Of a DNA stretch of 64,000 bases, positions 27,143 through 36,681 are shown one piece after another. The notes below the pieces were generated by a model. The model searched no databases and was not told where the DNA came from. It saw only the letters and a list, made by a program, of their open reading frames with translations. A program made the translations under genes and the position numbers. Position 1 is the stretch's first letter; the number at the start of each line of letters is the position of its first letter. The DNA comes from Pedobacter ginsengisoli (GTDB lineage: Bacteria > Bacteroidota > Bacteroidia > Sphingobacteriales > Sphingobacteriaceae). The stretch spans positions 1,426,001 to 1,490,000 of the forward strand of contig NZ_JASSYX010000001.1 in assembly GCF_030244015.1 (NCBI RefSeq). Direction: 5' to 3'.

Positions 27143-27278
27143 GATGACACCTTTTTGGCCTGCAATGCGTAAGGTACAAGTGCTCAACAGCATACACTTA
27201 TGGCCAAAACTGTTCATTTTGTAAGTATTGAACTCTGCCCGCTCCGGGATAAAAGTTAGGTAGGTAGAGAATCAATAT

Positions 27279-28370
27279 TCAAATCCCCTCCCACAACCTA
27301 CCAGCCGTCTCGGACAAATTAACGCCACTAGCATTATAATTCCGCATTATTATTACCCCATATTTCTTATCCAATTCTATTGAAAACTGTGCTGTATAGC
27401 CTGGCACCCATCCATCATGCCCAATTACATCAGAACCCGGGATTACGAACATACCCAAACCATAATCTTTGCCACCTCTGGGGATTTGTTGCATCTTACG
27501 AATGCTGGCTTTGCTGAGCAAACCCGGTTGTACCATGAATGTACTAAAAAACTTGGCCAGATCTGCTGGAGTTGAATACAGGCTGCCGTTGGCCGCTGCG
27601 GGCCCCCGGCCTACATGCATACGTCGCGGCAGTCCGGCGTCTGCAGTGCCATTTCTATTGTCCAGCCCCTGTGCCAGATTCTCCCTATTTGGATCAATCG
27701 AAATGAAAGTGTGCGTCATATGCAGCGGATATATAATCCGTTCTTTAACCATTGTCACATAAGAAATGTGGGCAGCGCGTTGCAAAGCCAGCTGTAATAT
27801 AGCATGGCCTAAATCAGAATACAACCATTGCTTGCCCGGTCTTGAGGCAAAAGATGCAGTAGGCAAGTCGGCCAGTAGTAAACGTTGCCACACATTTTCA
27901 CCCCCCACAGCTACACTCTCATGAGCAGCGTACCGGTATAGTCCCGATGTGTGCGAAGCCAACTGCCTGAGCGTAAATTTTGTATCCTCGCCGTATCCAA
28001 TTATTCTGGCAACTTCAGGCACGTATTTTTCAGCGGGATCATCCAGAAGAACCGTTTTATCTTCAACTAGCATCATCAACAGGGTGGAAGTAAAGGTTTT
28101 GGTAATGGAGCCCATGCGATAAATCGTGCCAGTATCTGCCAGTTTTTTCGTATCACGATTTGCATAGCCAAACGCCTTTGCCCATATCACTTTGTCATTT
28201 TTTACAATTGCAGCCGATATGCTTCCGTCTATTCCATCATCCGCTACACTGGCTTTCAGTTCATTTTCAAACCTCGCTATCGCCCGGGCCTCACGTTGGG
28301 TATATTGGGATAAACAAAACAGAGGACATAAAAAGGCTACAGCGCAAGCCAGGAATAGCATTTTTCTCAT
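27279..28370 (-). CDS. Serine hydrolase of the beta-lactamase / class C family
   Basis: The start MRKMLFLACAVAFL (28370) gives a good signal peptide; starts at 28379 and 28412 are possible but less export-like. The catalytic SxxK is in GSITKTFTS, the tyrosine motif YxN-like is YSDLGHAI, and the third motif is around GHDGWVPGYTAQF. The pattern matches D-aminopeptidase / class C beta-lactamase relatives that cleave peptides or esters in the periplasm; true antibiotic resistance is not implied. It is a single leftward gene that converges on the 26051 gene. Length and motifs are normal for the family. Confidence 0.87.
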   Translation of the reverse strand: MRKMLFLACAVAFLCPLFCLSQYTQREARAIARFENELKASVADDGIDGSISAAIVKNDKVIWAKAFGYANRDTKKLADTGTIYRMGSITKTFTSTLLMMLVEDKTVLLDDPAEKYVPEVARIIGYGEDTKFTLRQLASHTSGLYRYAAHESVAVGGENVWQRLLLADLPTASFASRPGKQWLYSDLGHAILQLALQRAAHISYVTMVKERIIYPLHMTHTFISIDPNRENLAQGLDNRNGTADAGLPRRMHVGRGPAAANGSLYSTPADLAKFFSTFMVQPGLLSKASIRKMQQIPRGGKDYGLGMFVIPGSDVIGHDGWVPGYTAQFSIELDKKYGVIIMRNYNASGVNLSETAGRLWEGI

Positions 28371-28487
28371 AGGCAGCATACCAATACATTTTGATTTACA
28401 GCAAGATAGCAAATGTGTTTTGTGCAGGCAAATTCACCAGCATGGCTATTGAATGCAGACGAAATTTCTATATTTAATCAAATTAAC

Positions 28488-28680
28488 GTTATGAAATAAA
28501 GCGAATCGTTTAGAAATGACTGGGAGAAACTGTAAATCTGTTTCTTGTCTCCTTTAGCGGCAGGGAACCATGGGCTAAGGAAGCGATAGGGCACCTCTCC
28601 GTCAAAGTAACGCAGCAAGCGATGTGTTGATGTATTGTTGCTTGCTTTAAGCGTGCTGACTAATGGTGCATAGAAAATAA
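28488..28680 (-). pseudogene. Fragment copy of the HNH nuclease gene (N-terminal part)
   Basis: The minus strand reads STLKASNNTSTHRLLRYFDG then EVPYRFLSPWFPAAKGDKKQ and ends at IYSFSQSFLNDSL. This is close to 31392-31570 in the broken HNH gene. It starts and stops abruptly at both ends. It occupies most of the 400-base gap between the serine hydrolase and DUF3800 genes, and nothing else is seen there. Confidence 0.7.
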
Positions 28681-28765
28681 AAAGTGAGTGAATGTTTATT
28701 TTAGTTGGAATATTCTTACATTTGTATCGGAGGCTTTGCTAGCGATAGCATTGCCTTTTCTTTTT

Positions 28766-29605
28766 TTATACTATAACAATACTCCATATAGTATGATTTT
28801 GGACGTCGCCTATTTGCCTTGACGTGATGTACCTCATAGACTTTAACAAATCCAGGTACGTATTTAATTCTTCTCGACACGCCTTATCAAGCTTTCCGGC
28901 TCTGAAATTCCAGGACAATATATAAGCAATGAAATCTACAATCTGAATTCCTGTTGTCAAATCACTATGAACAAAAAAGGGTTCTGGAATAATAAGTGCA
29001 GATCGGGTTCTCCCTTTAAGTGTCGATTTAAAGTATCTGTCCATTTGGCTTAAAACCAAATGACTTGCAGATTTGTCCAGTTCATCAAAAACAACAATAC
29101 CTTGCATTTGATCTTTCTTGTCCTCTAAAAAGTAATAAAACCTTTCAAATAAATATACATAATCCTTTCGAAGCATATTATTGTCATCAGGAATTGTTCC
29201 CGGGTCTGCAATTATAGATGCAAAAACTTTGCATCTAAACCGTATACAAAGTTCAAAAATCTGTTTCGCGTAATCTAATTTTGCTTGTGCAAGTGCAGTT
29301 AAACCCAATTTAGTTACGGGCAAACTTGGACCAAGGGCCTTTCTTGCATTTTCTGTTCTATCAATTACTGGAATAGGAGGCATCTGACTAGCTAATCGAA
29401 AAGTCTTCTTTTTAAGGAACTTTCTGGCTTTAATCTCATTCTTATCATCCCGATATTTTTTTCCGAAACAAGATATCTCTAAATCATGAATTGACTTAAT
29501 TAGATTCCATAGATCTTCATCTTTAATGCTTACACCAGCAAGTACTTCATAGGGGGAATCGTGATGATCCTGACCACTCTCATCGATAAATAAAAAATAT
29601 GCCAT
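28766..29605 (-). CDS. DUF3800 protein (defence-island associated)
   Basis: The start MAYFLFIDESG (29605) is chosen because the DUF3800 family begins with this strand; the longer frame adds only ten residues. The first motif FLFIDESGQDHHDSPYEVLA, with its Asp and Glu, and the later VVFDELDKSASHLV and HSDLTTGIQIVDFIAYILS reproduce the acidic residues of this RNase H-like group. DUF3800 proteins are frequent in defence islands and are suspected nucleases. It lies between two pieces of an HNH nuclease gene and upstream of the Dnd cluster. The biochemical role is unproven. Confidence 0.8.
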   Translation of the reverse strand: MAYFLFIDESGQDHHDSPYEVLAGVSIKDEDLWNLIKSIHDLEISCFGKKYRDDKNEIKARKFLKKKTFRLASQMPPIPVIDRTENARKALGPSLPVTKLGLTALAQAKLDYAKQIFELCIRFRCKVFASIIADPGTIPDDNNMLRKDYVYLFERFYYFLEDKKDQMQGIVVFDELDKSASHLVLSQMDRYFKSTLKGRTRSALIIPEPFFVHSDLTTGIQIVDFIAYILSWNFRAGKLDKACREELNTYLDLLKSMRYITSRQIGDVQNHTIWSIVIV

Positions 29606-29769
29606 TAATTTTTGGACGCCTTTAAGTGACAGCAAACATATATAAAAGCTGTTTAATAATCAAAAAGAAATTATTGATCAAAAAATTGAAATATTTTGTA
29701 TTATTTGTAAATTATTTGGATTTATTTCCGATATTATAATTACTGCAAAAATATGAAAGCGCTCGATGG

Positions 29770-29830
29770 TTAGAACAAAAGATCTCTCCTTCGTCGAGAT
29801 GACGGAAAGGGTCGTACGAAGGTCGCTAAA
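29770..29830. repeat. REP-like repeat bordering an HNH fragment
   Basis: The bases AGATCTCTCCTTCGTCGAGA and TGACG followed by GTCGTACGAAGG form a REP-like unit of the sort common in Pedobacter. The same CGAGATGAC block directly follows the HNH fragment at 12905, and a third copy lies at 43275-43310. Confidence 0.5.
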
Positions 29831-30047
29831 GAAACTCAAACCCATTATTACTCGCAATAGTAGTTAAAGGCTGTATATTATCTTTAAACTTAGCCTTTAA
29901 CACCTGAATATCCAAGTTACCAATATCCCCCAAATCCGGAACAAACGTCAGGTAATCCTGCAGCAGCTTTTCCGTATTCTTATTGTGCGCATCGCTGACC
30001 AGAGTCTCAGGGATGAGGTTGCATAGCAGATCGTGAGACCATCGCAT
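29826..30047 (-). pseudogene. Fragment copy of the HNH nuclease gene (C-terminal part, with internal deletion)
   Basis: The frame gives MRWSHDLLCNLIPE, then jumps to TLVSDAHNKNTEKLLQDYLT and runs to SNNGFEFL. Compared with the copy at 30777-31626, about 35 residues (ADKSFNS to MQVLGLK) are missing. It ends four bases from the next gene's 3' end. It lacks the N-terminal half, so it is probably not functional. Confidence 0.7.
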
Positions 30048-30051
30048 TCTC

Positions 30052-30663
30052 CTAGTCTAAAAATTTAATGGTTTTCGATATTCTGACAATATGCTTATTC
30101 AATTTCCTAGCACTACCAGGATTATAAAAAAAGTACAGCCAAATATCTGCCCGGCTTTCTTTATGAATGAATAAAGTTTTACATAACCAGTATTGATCCT
30201 TGTACGGTCCAGGCAAAGTCAAGTCATAGGTGCCAGAGCGGTCAGCACCATATTTATTTCGAGAAACATCCCTGGAGTCATACACTATAGGATTATTTAC
30301 TGTATCACGGCCAGCAACTTTAAGATAGTTCTGATTGAGATCGTTAAACATACCAAACTTTTTTAGTCTTTCTGATAATGCTTTGGTTGTGTCAATCTGA
30401 AACAAAGCAAAATAAATAAGCACACTGTCTTTTAGGGCTTTCAGCTGATGACGCGACCCAGTCAGAATTATTGATCCCAGTCGGGCGTTGTGAGAATCAT
30501 ATATCAACTCATAGCCCTTGGGTGGCATATATGCGACCTTTATGCGATCAAGTTGTGCCAGGAATTTCTTTTTTGTAATTGGTCCATCATCATCTTCCAC
30601 AAACTGTGCATTAGCATGAAAAAAACCAAATACCAAGAAAAAAAAGATTATCACTCGATTCAT
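30052..30663 (-). CDS. Secreted hypothetical protein (203 aa)
   Basis: A signal peptide (MNRVIIFFFLVFGFFHANAQ) is followed by an acidic stretch EDDDGPITKKKFLAQL and a mixed alpha/beta domain (YELIYDSHNARLGSIILTGS, LKDSVLIYFALFQIDTTKAL, KDQYWLCKTLFIHKESRAD). The end ISKTIKFL resembles the last strand-helix of small periplasmic proteins. I do not recognise the family. It lies between two partial copies of the HNH gene, so it may have been inserted between them, or the copies formed around it. It has no obvious link to the defence genes. Confidence 0.65.
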   Translation of the reverse strand: MNRVIIFFFLVFGFFHANAQFVEDDDGPITKKKFLAQLDRIKVAYMPPKGYELIYDSHNARLGSIILTGSRHQLKALKDSVLIYFALFQIDTTKALSERLKKFGMFNDLNQNYLKVAGRDTVNNPIVYDSRDVSRNKYGADRSGTYDLTLPGPYKDQYWLCKTLFIHKESRADIWLYFFYNPGSARKLNKHIVRISKTIKFLD

Positions 30664-30776
30664 TACATCTTATTTCAATTTCCTATAGCCATCGATTAAC
30701 TAAGATAGTAATAATGACTTAGAGAAATCGGGTAAAGAAAGAGTACTTTGTATACAATGCAGAAAAGCATTGCGTC

Positions 30777-31626
30777 TAACCTGTCATAAACTCAAACCCA
30801 TTATTACTGGCAATGGTAATCAAAGGCTGAATATTATCTTTAAACTTAGTCTTTAGCACAGAAACATCCAACTTGCCAAAATCAGTCAAGTCCGGAATAA
30901 ACGTCAGTTAATCCTGCAGTAGCTTTTCCGTATTCTTATTGTGCCCATTGCTGATTACCGTCTTTAGCCCAAGCACCTGCATATCAAAGTACAGATCAAA
31001 ATGATGTGCCATAGACGGCAGCTTGTCGCATTTGCTGCTATTGAAACTTTTATCAGCAGGGATGAGGTTCCACAACAGATCGTGAGACACAAACGCATAA
31101 GGTACAAAGTGCTCCACGGCATAGTCACCAATGGTCAATTTTTTTTGCGTATAAATGCAATTGACCGGGCCATTGTGATGAATTACCAGGTCCCAGAAAT
31201 CCTTGCGTTGTTTTGTTAGACCATTCCTTTGAGGCGGCTTAATCAGCTTGTTTGGTATGTCAGGGACATTAGGATTGTGCTTTTGCAGATATAGGCTCAG
31301 GTGCCAATAGCAAAAAGACTTCAAAATACCGCTGTTTTGGGAGAGGTGTGCAATCCATTTTGGATTAATGCTTACTTCATGCTCATTTACTCCATAAGCG
31401 AATCGTTTAGAAATGACTTGGACAAACTGTAAATCTGTTTCTTGTCTCCTTTAGCAGCAGGAAACCAGGGGCTAAGGAAGCGATAAGGTACCTCTCCGTC
31501 AAAGTAACGCAGTAAGCGATGTGTAGAGCTATTGTTGCTCGCTTTTAGCGTATTGATGATACTATGCTTTTTGGTGTCGATGTTCAGGTTTTCGATGACA
31601 TAATTAGCGACTTTACAGGAAAGAAT
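30777..31626 (-). pseudogene. Broken HNH endonuclease gene
   Basis: Reading leftward from about 31626, the frame runs SCKVANYVIENLNIDTKKHS through LRYFDGEVPYRFLSPWF. It shifts frame near 31392 (NDSLM then VNEHEVSINPKWIAHLSQ), then continues through the HNH core (CIYTQKKLTIGDYAVEHFVP, VSHDLLWNLIPADKSFNSSK) to GHNKNTEKLLQD. There a TAA replaces the tyrosine codon kept in the 29826 copy. The tail SNNGFEFMTG is still readable to 30777. Its 5' end is missing, cut near the 3' end of the DUF3883 gene. The intact part from 30908 to 31324 is open. Two disruptions plus truncation argue for a dead gene. Confidence 0.75.
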
Positions 31627-31634
31627 TCAAGTGA

Positions 31635-32543
31635 TTATTTAACCTTTTCAATCTTAAAGCTCATTGCGGTACTGAGATAATGGTTCATATTTAACAATTC
31701 AGCTAGATCTTCAATGATTTCAATCTTAACATCTTCCGATGTAACATTATTCACCAGGTATATCTTGAAATTCTTACCAAACTGCTTTGCAGCATTTAGC
31801 TCATTAATTGTTATCAGAAAGTTGTTAAACAAAGCAGCTGTTGTAGCTTTTACTTCTATGTAGATTGTATCTTTAGCAGCATTAACATATGAAATATCAT
31901 AACCATATTTTTCATTCTTGATGGCATGATGGTTTATTGTTTCAACCTCTTTTTTGCTTAATGTGCGTTCAAGATACGAGATAACAACTTTTTCACCTTG
32001 ATTGCCAATCTTGGTTGACTCCTTAGAGTATCTCGGCAAGAGGTTTCCAGAAGATTGTTTCTGATCTTTTGGTTTTGCTGTAGCTATTAGTGAATTATTA
32101 GCCAAGCTTATGTTTACTTCCGCTAGGTTTGGGAAAACTGTATCAATTATTGTTGGTTCGTTAAATATCTCTGCTTGCCTAATCAGTCCTGAAATCCCAA
32201 GGATTTTATTAAATCTTTCCTCGCTAATGATTCTAACGCCATCACGCCAATGATTCGATTTCGTTACTTCCTCATAATAATCTCCCCCAGCGTCTTTGAA
32301 TTTAACTGGCGTATAAAATGGAAGATAGTCAACTATTTCTGCATAGTATTTTTTGTCATTTTTCTCATCTTGATATACATCGCCTATCATAGCATAACCA
32401 AAATAATGCTTGACCCCACCTTTGTAGTAAATCACTTTTGTTCTGGGTGTTAGAATGCGTTTATATTTATTTGGGAAATGATATTTTACACCAGTTTCAT
32501 CATTCCATTGAGATACCTCATTTTCAGCTATTATAGCAAACAT
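31635..32543 (-). CDS. Predicted modification-dependent nuclease: PUA/EVE-like head with DUF3883 (PD-(D/E)XK-like) tail
   Basis: The 302-residue protein has an N-terminal ~130 residues (MFAIIAENEVSQWNDETG, RILTPRTKVIYYKGG, YFGYAMIGDVYQDEKND) that look like an EVE/PUA-type modified-base reader. The C-terminal ~120 residues carry IGNQGEKVVISYLERT, EKYGYDISYVN and YIEVKAT, the D and ExK residues of a DUF3883 nuclease. Such fusions are thought to cut DNA with modified bases. It is divergent from dndC with a 300-base gap and ends at the broken HNH gene. Whether it reads phosphorothioate or foreign base modifications cannot be told from sequence. Confidence 0.7.
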   Translation of the reverse strand: MFAIIAENEVSQWNDETGVKYHFPNKYKRILTPRTKVIYYKGGVKHYFGYAMIGDVYQDEKNDKKYYAEIVDYLPFYTPVKFKDAGGDYYEEVTKSNHWRDGVRIISEERFNKILGISGLIRQAEIFNEPTIIDTVFPNLAEVNISLANNSLIATAKPKDQKQSSGNLLPRYSKESTKIGNQGEKVVISYLERTLSKKEVETINHHAIKNEKYGYDISYVNAAKDTIYIEVKATTAALFNNFLITINELNAAKQFGKNFKIYLVNNVTSEDVKIEIIEDLAELLNMNHYLSTAMSFKIEKVK

Positions 32544-32844
32544 TGTTATACAAGATTTTGTGCGTTAAATAATTATCTTGTAATGTTGTGAAAAATATTT
32601 TAAACTCTAATATTTATTTGAAAAGAGTAATGAGGCTCCATCTTTTGTTACTAACATAATATGACGCCTTGTTGATAACTAATCATAGTTACCTATCCTC
32701 TAAATATCTAATTTTAATCTCGTTAAATTAAAACCGATAAGAAATGACTTTATGAGTTTATTCTTATTTAATCACGTAAGCGTCAATGTTTTACCCTAAG
32801 GGATGAAGCATTGACGCTTTTGTGGTTTTATCAATTTTAGAACT
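32544..32844. other. Divergent control region between the DUF3883 gene and dndC
   Basis: These 300 AT-rich bases must hold the promoters of both genes. Near 32778-32819 there is a strong hairpin described separately. No further frame is seen. Confidence 0.4.
32778..32819 (+). promoter_or_regulatory. Hairpin upstream of dndC
   Basis: AAGCGTCAATG at 32778-32788 pairs exactly with CATTGACGCTT at 32809-32819 (11 bp, 20-base loop). It lies 25 bases before the dndC start, so it is in the leader or overlaps the operator. It could be an attenuator, a terminator for an upstream transcript, or a binding site. Confidence 0.45.
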
Positions 32845-34170
32845 ATGGCACTTGATTTAAAGTTTTTAGAAGCGGAAATACAAGATCAATATCTTAATGA
32901 TGATAATCCTCGACCTTGGATTTTAGGATTTTCGGGAGGCAAGGATTCTACAATGCTTCTACAGGTGACATGGCTAGCCATACGTAAGATTGACCCAATT
33001 CTTAGAAAAAGACATGTGTATGTCGTTTGCAATGACACATTAGTCGAGAATCCTAGGATTGCAAAATTTATCCATATTACGTTGGATAGAATTCAGAAAG
33101 CAGCAGCCGAAGAAGGCATGCCTATTTCTGTTCAACAGACAAATCCACGTTTGGAAGATACATTTTGGGTAAATCTACTTGGTAAAGGCTACCCAGCTCC
33201 AAATAATACTTTCCGGTGGTGTACAGATCGTTTAAAAATCGATCCTACTACTCAATTTATAAAATCAAAAATATCAGAAGTAGGGGAGGCAATCATACTA
33301 TTAGGTACCCGAAGTGACGAAAGCAATAGTCGGGCGAAAAGTATAGAAAGAAGTAAAATACATATTGACAGTGAACGTTTACGTAAACATATGTTGCCTA
33401 ATGCTTTTGTTTTTGCTCCAATTAAAGATGTAGAAACGGATGAATTGTGGGCTTATTTATTACAGGTTAATCCACCATGGGGTGGCACTCATCGTGATTT
33501 AATTACTTTATATAGGAATGCTTCTGGCGGTGATTGTCCTCTCGTAATTGATACGACAACGCCATCATGTGGACAAAGTCGTTTTGGTTGTTGGGTGTGC
33601 TCTGTTGTTAAACGTGATAAATCTATGGAAGCCCTCGTTGACAATGGAGAAGACTGGATGGAGCCGCTTATCGAGTTTAGAGATATGCTGGTGGACTATC
33701 GAAATGATAGGAGCTGGCGACAAACCTGGCGTAGAAATCAAGACGAAGATCACGCCGATGAAAATAATTGGGGACCTTATACCCCCGAAAAGAGAGCGTT
33801 TATGTTGCAACGCTTGTTAAAAGCTCAGAAAGAAGTGCAAGAAGAAGATCCGAATTTAATACTCATAAATTACCAGGAACTAGTAGCCGTACAAGTCACG
33901 TGGCATCGAGATTCTATATTTGATTTTAACGTTGCTGAAATCTATAATTCGGTATATCAAACCCAAATGGGTAAAGAAGAGTTTTCTGATGATCAAATAT
34001 TTGAAAAAGATCTGCTAAAGCAAGTTTGTGAAAATGAAGAGGATTTCCAACTTATAAATGAGTTATTGGAACTCCAAAAATCTAAAATTATTTTAGTAAA
34101 TAAATATGGTATACAGAGCGATATAGATAATCATTTAACGAATAACACTAATAGACGCTTGGTATGTTAA
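32845..34170 (+). CDS. dndC: DNA phosphorothioation protein DndC (PP-loop sulfurtransferase)
   Basis: The 441-residue protein has the ATP-pyrophosphatase loop SGGKDST at 30-36. A Fe-S cysteine cluster follows in SCGQSRFGCWVC (C242, C249, C252), then VVKRDKSM. The blocks NTFRWCTDRLKI and ILLGTRSDESNSRAKSIE are also typical of DndC and related PAPS reductase-like enzymes. In Dnd systems DndC activates DNA and carries sulfur during replacement of a backbone oxygen by sulfur. The gene overlaps dndD by seven bases. No dndA (cysteine desulfurase) or dndB is present, so another desulfurase must supply sulfur. Confidence 0.93.
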   Translation: MALDLKFLEAEIQDQYLNDDNPRPWILGFSGGKDSTMLLQVTWLAIRKIDPILRKRHVYVVCNDTLVENPRIAKFIHITLDRIQKAAAEEGMPISVQQTNPRLEDTFWVNLLGKGYPAPNNTFRWCTDRLKIDPTTQFIKSKISEVGEAIILLGTRSDESNSRAKSIERSKIHIDSERLRKHMLPNAFVFAPIKDVETDELWAYLLQVNPPWGGTHRDLITLYRNASGGDCPLVIDTTTPSCGQSRFGCWVCSVVKRDKSMEALVDNGEDWMEPLIEFRDMLVDYRNDRSWRQTWRRNQDEDHADENNWGPYTPEKRAFMLQRLLKAQKEVQEEDPNLILINYQELVAVQVTWHRDSIFDFNVAEIYNSVYQTQMGKEEFSDDQIFEKDLLKQVCENEEDFQLINELLELQKSKIILVNKYGIQSDIDNHLTNNTNRRLVC

Positions 34171-36302
34171 TCGATCGAATTAATTTAAATAATTTTAGGG
34201 CTTATCAGGGTAAACAGCAATTAGCACTCTCCACAAATCCTGAAAAGCATGTTACTATCATCTCTGGGCAAAACGGTTTTGGTAAGACCTCGCTATTAAC
34301 TGCTTTAGTATGGGCATTATATGGCAAGTTAATGGTAGACGTTGATGAGCGATATAGAAAAGAAGTTCAGGAAAGTGGCGGGTACCATAGGTATGCATTT
34401 AAACTGATGAATCGAAATGCTCTGCAGGCCGCAGCAGCTCAACAGCATGTATTAGAAGACGAAAAATCACATACCAAAAATATATTAGAACAACGACGAA
34501 TTGATACTGATATTGAAGCGCTGTATAGTTTTAGTTGCAGTATTATATTAACTAATATATTTATACCGCATCTTTCATGTAATGAGCTAAGCATTACCCG
34601 AACCTATAATACACGGAAAGAAAAAGAAGAACTTGAAATTCTGATAGATGGGAGAGTAAACGAACTCACCAAAACAATAGGGCAAGAGATTTTTATCAAT
34701 GATTTTATTCTACCAAAAGAAATAGCTAAGTTCTTTTTCTTCGATGCTGAAAAAATTACAGCATTAGCTGAAGTAAAGAGTTTAGACGAGAAGTTATATT
34801 TTAGTAAGGCGTACACTGAAGTCTTAGGAATTAAAAAATATACTGATTTAAAACAAAACCTCGAGAATCTACAACTTAGGATTAGCAAAAAGTCAGCTTC
34901 AAAGGGTGATCTTAAAAAAATAGAAGATTTACAACATAGACTTAACAAGCAAGATGAACTTATTCAATTACATAAAGGAGATCTGGAAAGAAAAGAACAA
35001 GATTTATTAATTAAAAAAGCAGATTTGGCTGAGGCTCATGAAAAACTGGTGAGGTTGGGAAGTGCAATGACCGATGAAGAATTGAATGATTATAGAAAAA
35101 TGCGGATGAATTTACGTGAGGCTATTTCCAAGAATAAAGCAGATTTTGCAGACCTTTTAGAGTTGGCGCCCTTTGCTATATTGATGGGCAAGATGCAACG
35201 AGTACAGCAACAAATTTCATCGGAAGAAAGACAACAACATCAAAATCTAGTTAAAGATTTATTATTGGAGAAATATGAATCATTAAAAATTGCATTTGCT
35301 AAAGTAAAAACTATAGATCAGAATGACGTTGCGCTTATATTACAAGAGCACTTACAAGAGCAGACGGATACCACAACGAATATTTTGTTAGGATTTACTA
35401 GTGATCAAATTAATCTTTTCAATACTGTATATGCAAATTTACAAAATGCCTATGCCAAGCAATTTAAAGCGTTGGTCGCTGAAGGTAAACGGTTACAGAG
35501 CAGTTATAACATTGCCAATAAAAAGCTACAAGACGCAGATTTAAAAGCTAATGATCCGGTAATTAAAGTACTAAAGTCTAATTATAATGAGTTAAGCATT
35601 GAGGTTGAAAAACTAGAGGAAAAGATAATAGTACTTAGAGTAGAGTTGGGGATTGCTGATAAAGAAGTATCGACCCTTCATCGTCAACTTTCTGAACAGA
35701 CTAAGCATATTAAAGTTGAAAGGCAAGATCAAGAAAAAGCAGCCACCGCTGCGAGATTAATAAGGCAACTTGAAATATTTATTTATCAGCTCAAACTCAG
35801 GAAAAAAGCTTCTTTAGAGAAGAATATCAAAAAAGAACTCAATAACTTAATGCATAAACAAGATTTCGTACACCAGGTAGACGTGAAAATCGAAGGTGAT
35901 CTGATTGATATAGATCTCTATGATTCTTTAAAAAATATTATCAATAAAGAAGGTTTATCGAAGGGTGAGCAACAACTGTACGCAACTGCTTTATTGAAAG
36001 CATTGGTAACTGAATCGAATATCCAGTTCCCAGTATTTATCGATAGCCCATTGCAGAAATTGGATAAAAAGCATGCTGCTAATATCATCAAAGAGTTTTA
36101 TCCTTCTGTATCTAGTCAAGTCGTTTTATTTCCACTGTTAGAGAAAGAACTTTCTGAGAATGAATATGAACTTCTGCTACCTAAAATAGGTAAGGCATAT
36201 TTGATCAAGCAGGAAACCAATTACGCCTCAACATTTATTGATTTATGGCCAAATGATTTGTTTAGCCAATTTAATCAAAGCTTAATTTCTCATGTTCAGT
36301 AG
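34164..36302 (+). CDS. dndD: DNA phosphorothioation protein DndD (SMC-like ATPase)
   Basis: The 712-residue protein begins with INLNNFRAYQG and a Walker A GQNGFGKTS at 35-43. A long coiled coil follows at residues ~230-560, and the ABC signature and Walker B near the C-terminus are LSKGEQQLYATALLKAL and FPVFIDSPLQKLDKKH. This is the SbcC/SMC-type layout of DndD, the ATPase that probably works on DNA structure during phosphorothioation. It overlaps dndC by 7 bases and dndE by 11 bases, so the three are translated together. The length is normal for DndD. Confidence 0.93.
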   Translation: MLIDRINLNNFRAYQGKQQLALSTNPEKHVTIISGQNGFGKTSLLTALVWALYGKLMVDVDERYRKEVQESGGYHRYAFKLMNRNALQAAAAQQHVLEDEKSHTKNILEQRRIDTDIEALYSFSCSIILTNIFIPHLSCNELSITRTYNTRKEKEELEILIDGRVNELTKTIGQEIFINDFILPKEIAKFFFFDAEKITALAEVKSLDEKLYFSKAYTEVLGIKKYTDLKQNLENLQLRISKKSASKGDLKKIEDLQHRLNKQDELIQLHKGDLERKEQDLLIKKADLAEAHEKLVRLGSAMTDEELNDYRKMRMNLREAISKNKADFADLLELAPFAILMGKMQRVQQQISSEERQQHQNLVKDLLLEKYESLKIAFAKVKTIDQNDVALILQEHLQEQTDTTTNILLGFTSDQINLFNTVYANLQNAYAKQFKALVAEGKRLQSSYNIANKKLQDADLKANDPVIKVLKSNYNELSIEVEKLEEKIIVLRVELGIADKEVSTLHRQLSEQTKHIKVERQDQEKAATAARLIRQLEIFIYQLKLRKKASLEKNIKKELNNLMHKQDFVHQVDVKIEGDLIDIDLYDSLKNIINKEGLSKGEQQLYATALLKALVTESNIQFPVFIDSPLQKLDKKHAANIIKEFYPSVSSQVVLFPLLEKELSENEYELLLPKIGKAYLIKQETNYASTFIDLWPNDLFSQFNQSLISHVQ

Positions 36303-36681
36303 CATCAAAACTTCAAGATCTAATAAAGATTTGGTAACACAGCTCACCAATAAGTTAAATCTTGGGGCTGAGAACGTTATCGCTCGTTTAGCCTTCAGTT
36401 ATTCCCTAGCAAAAGAAAGTAAGCTGGATATAAAACATATGAAGGATTCACAAGGGAAAGAGTATAATGTGAAAGTTCTATTTGGTAATTATCTAGATGT
36501 CTATCTTTCACTTTTAGTTATGCACTATCAAATTAATATCAATCATATAGATATTAGTAAGTATGTCAAAATGCATATTGATGATGGATTAGAACTGATA
36601 GATTATGAAATAAAGAATAGAACTTCCGTTTCCGGCAATGACTTTATAGTAAATGAGATAGAAAAAGGCCTACTTTTGTAA
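36292..36681 (+). CDS. dndE: DNA phosphorothioation protein DndE
   Basis: The 129-residue helical protein matches DndE in size and pattern: IKTSRSNKDLVTQLTNKLNL, ARLAFSYSLAKESKL and a tail MHIDDGLELIDYEIKNR. DndE binds nicked DNA and forms a tetramer in the modification complex. It overlaps dndD by 11 bases and ends eight bases from the stop codon of the convergent AlbA-like gene. Confidence 0.9.
   Translation: MFSSIKTSRSNKDLVTQLTNKLNLGAENVIARLAFSYSLAKESKLDIKHMKDSQGKEYNVKVLFGNYLDVYLSLLVMHYQININHIDISKYVKMHIDDGLELIDYEIKNRTSVSGNDFIVNEIEKGLLL

Noticed and set aside
27279..28370. A true antibiotic-resistance beta-lactamase
   Set aside because: The motifs are those of the broad class C/D-aminopeptidase-like family with many non-resistance members; nothing points to resistance.
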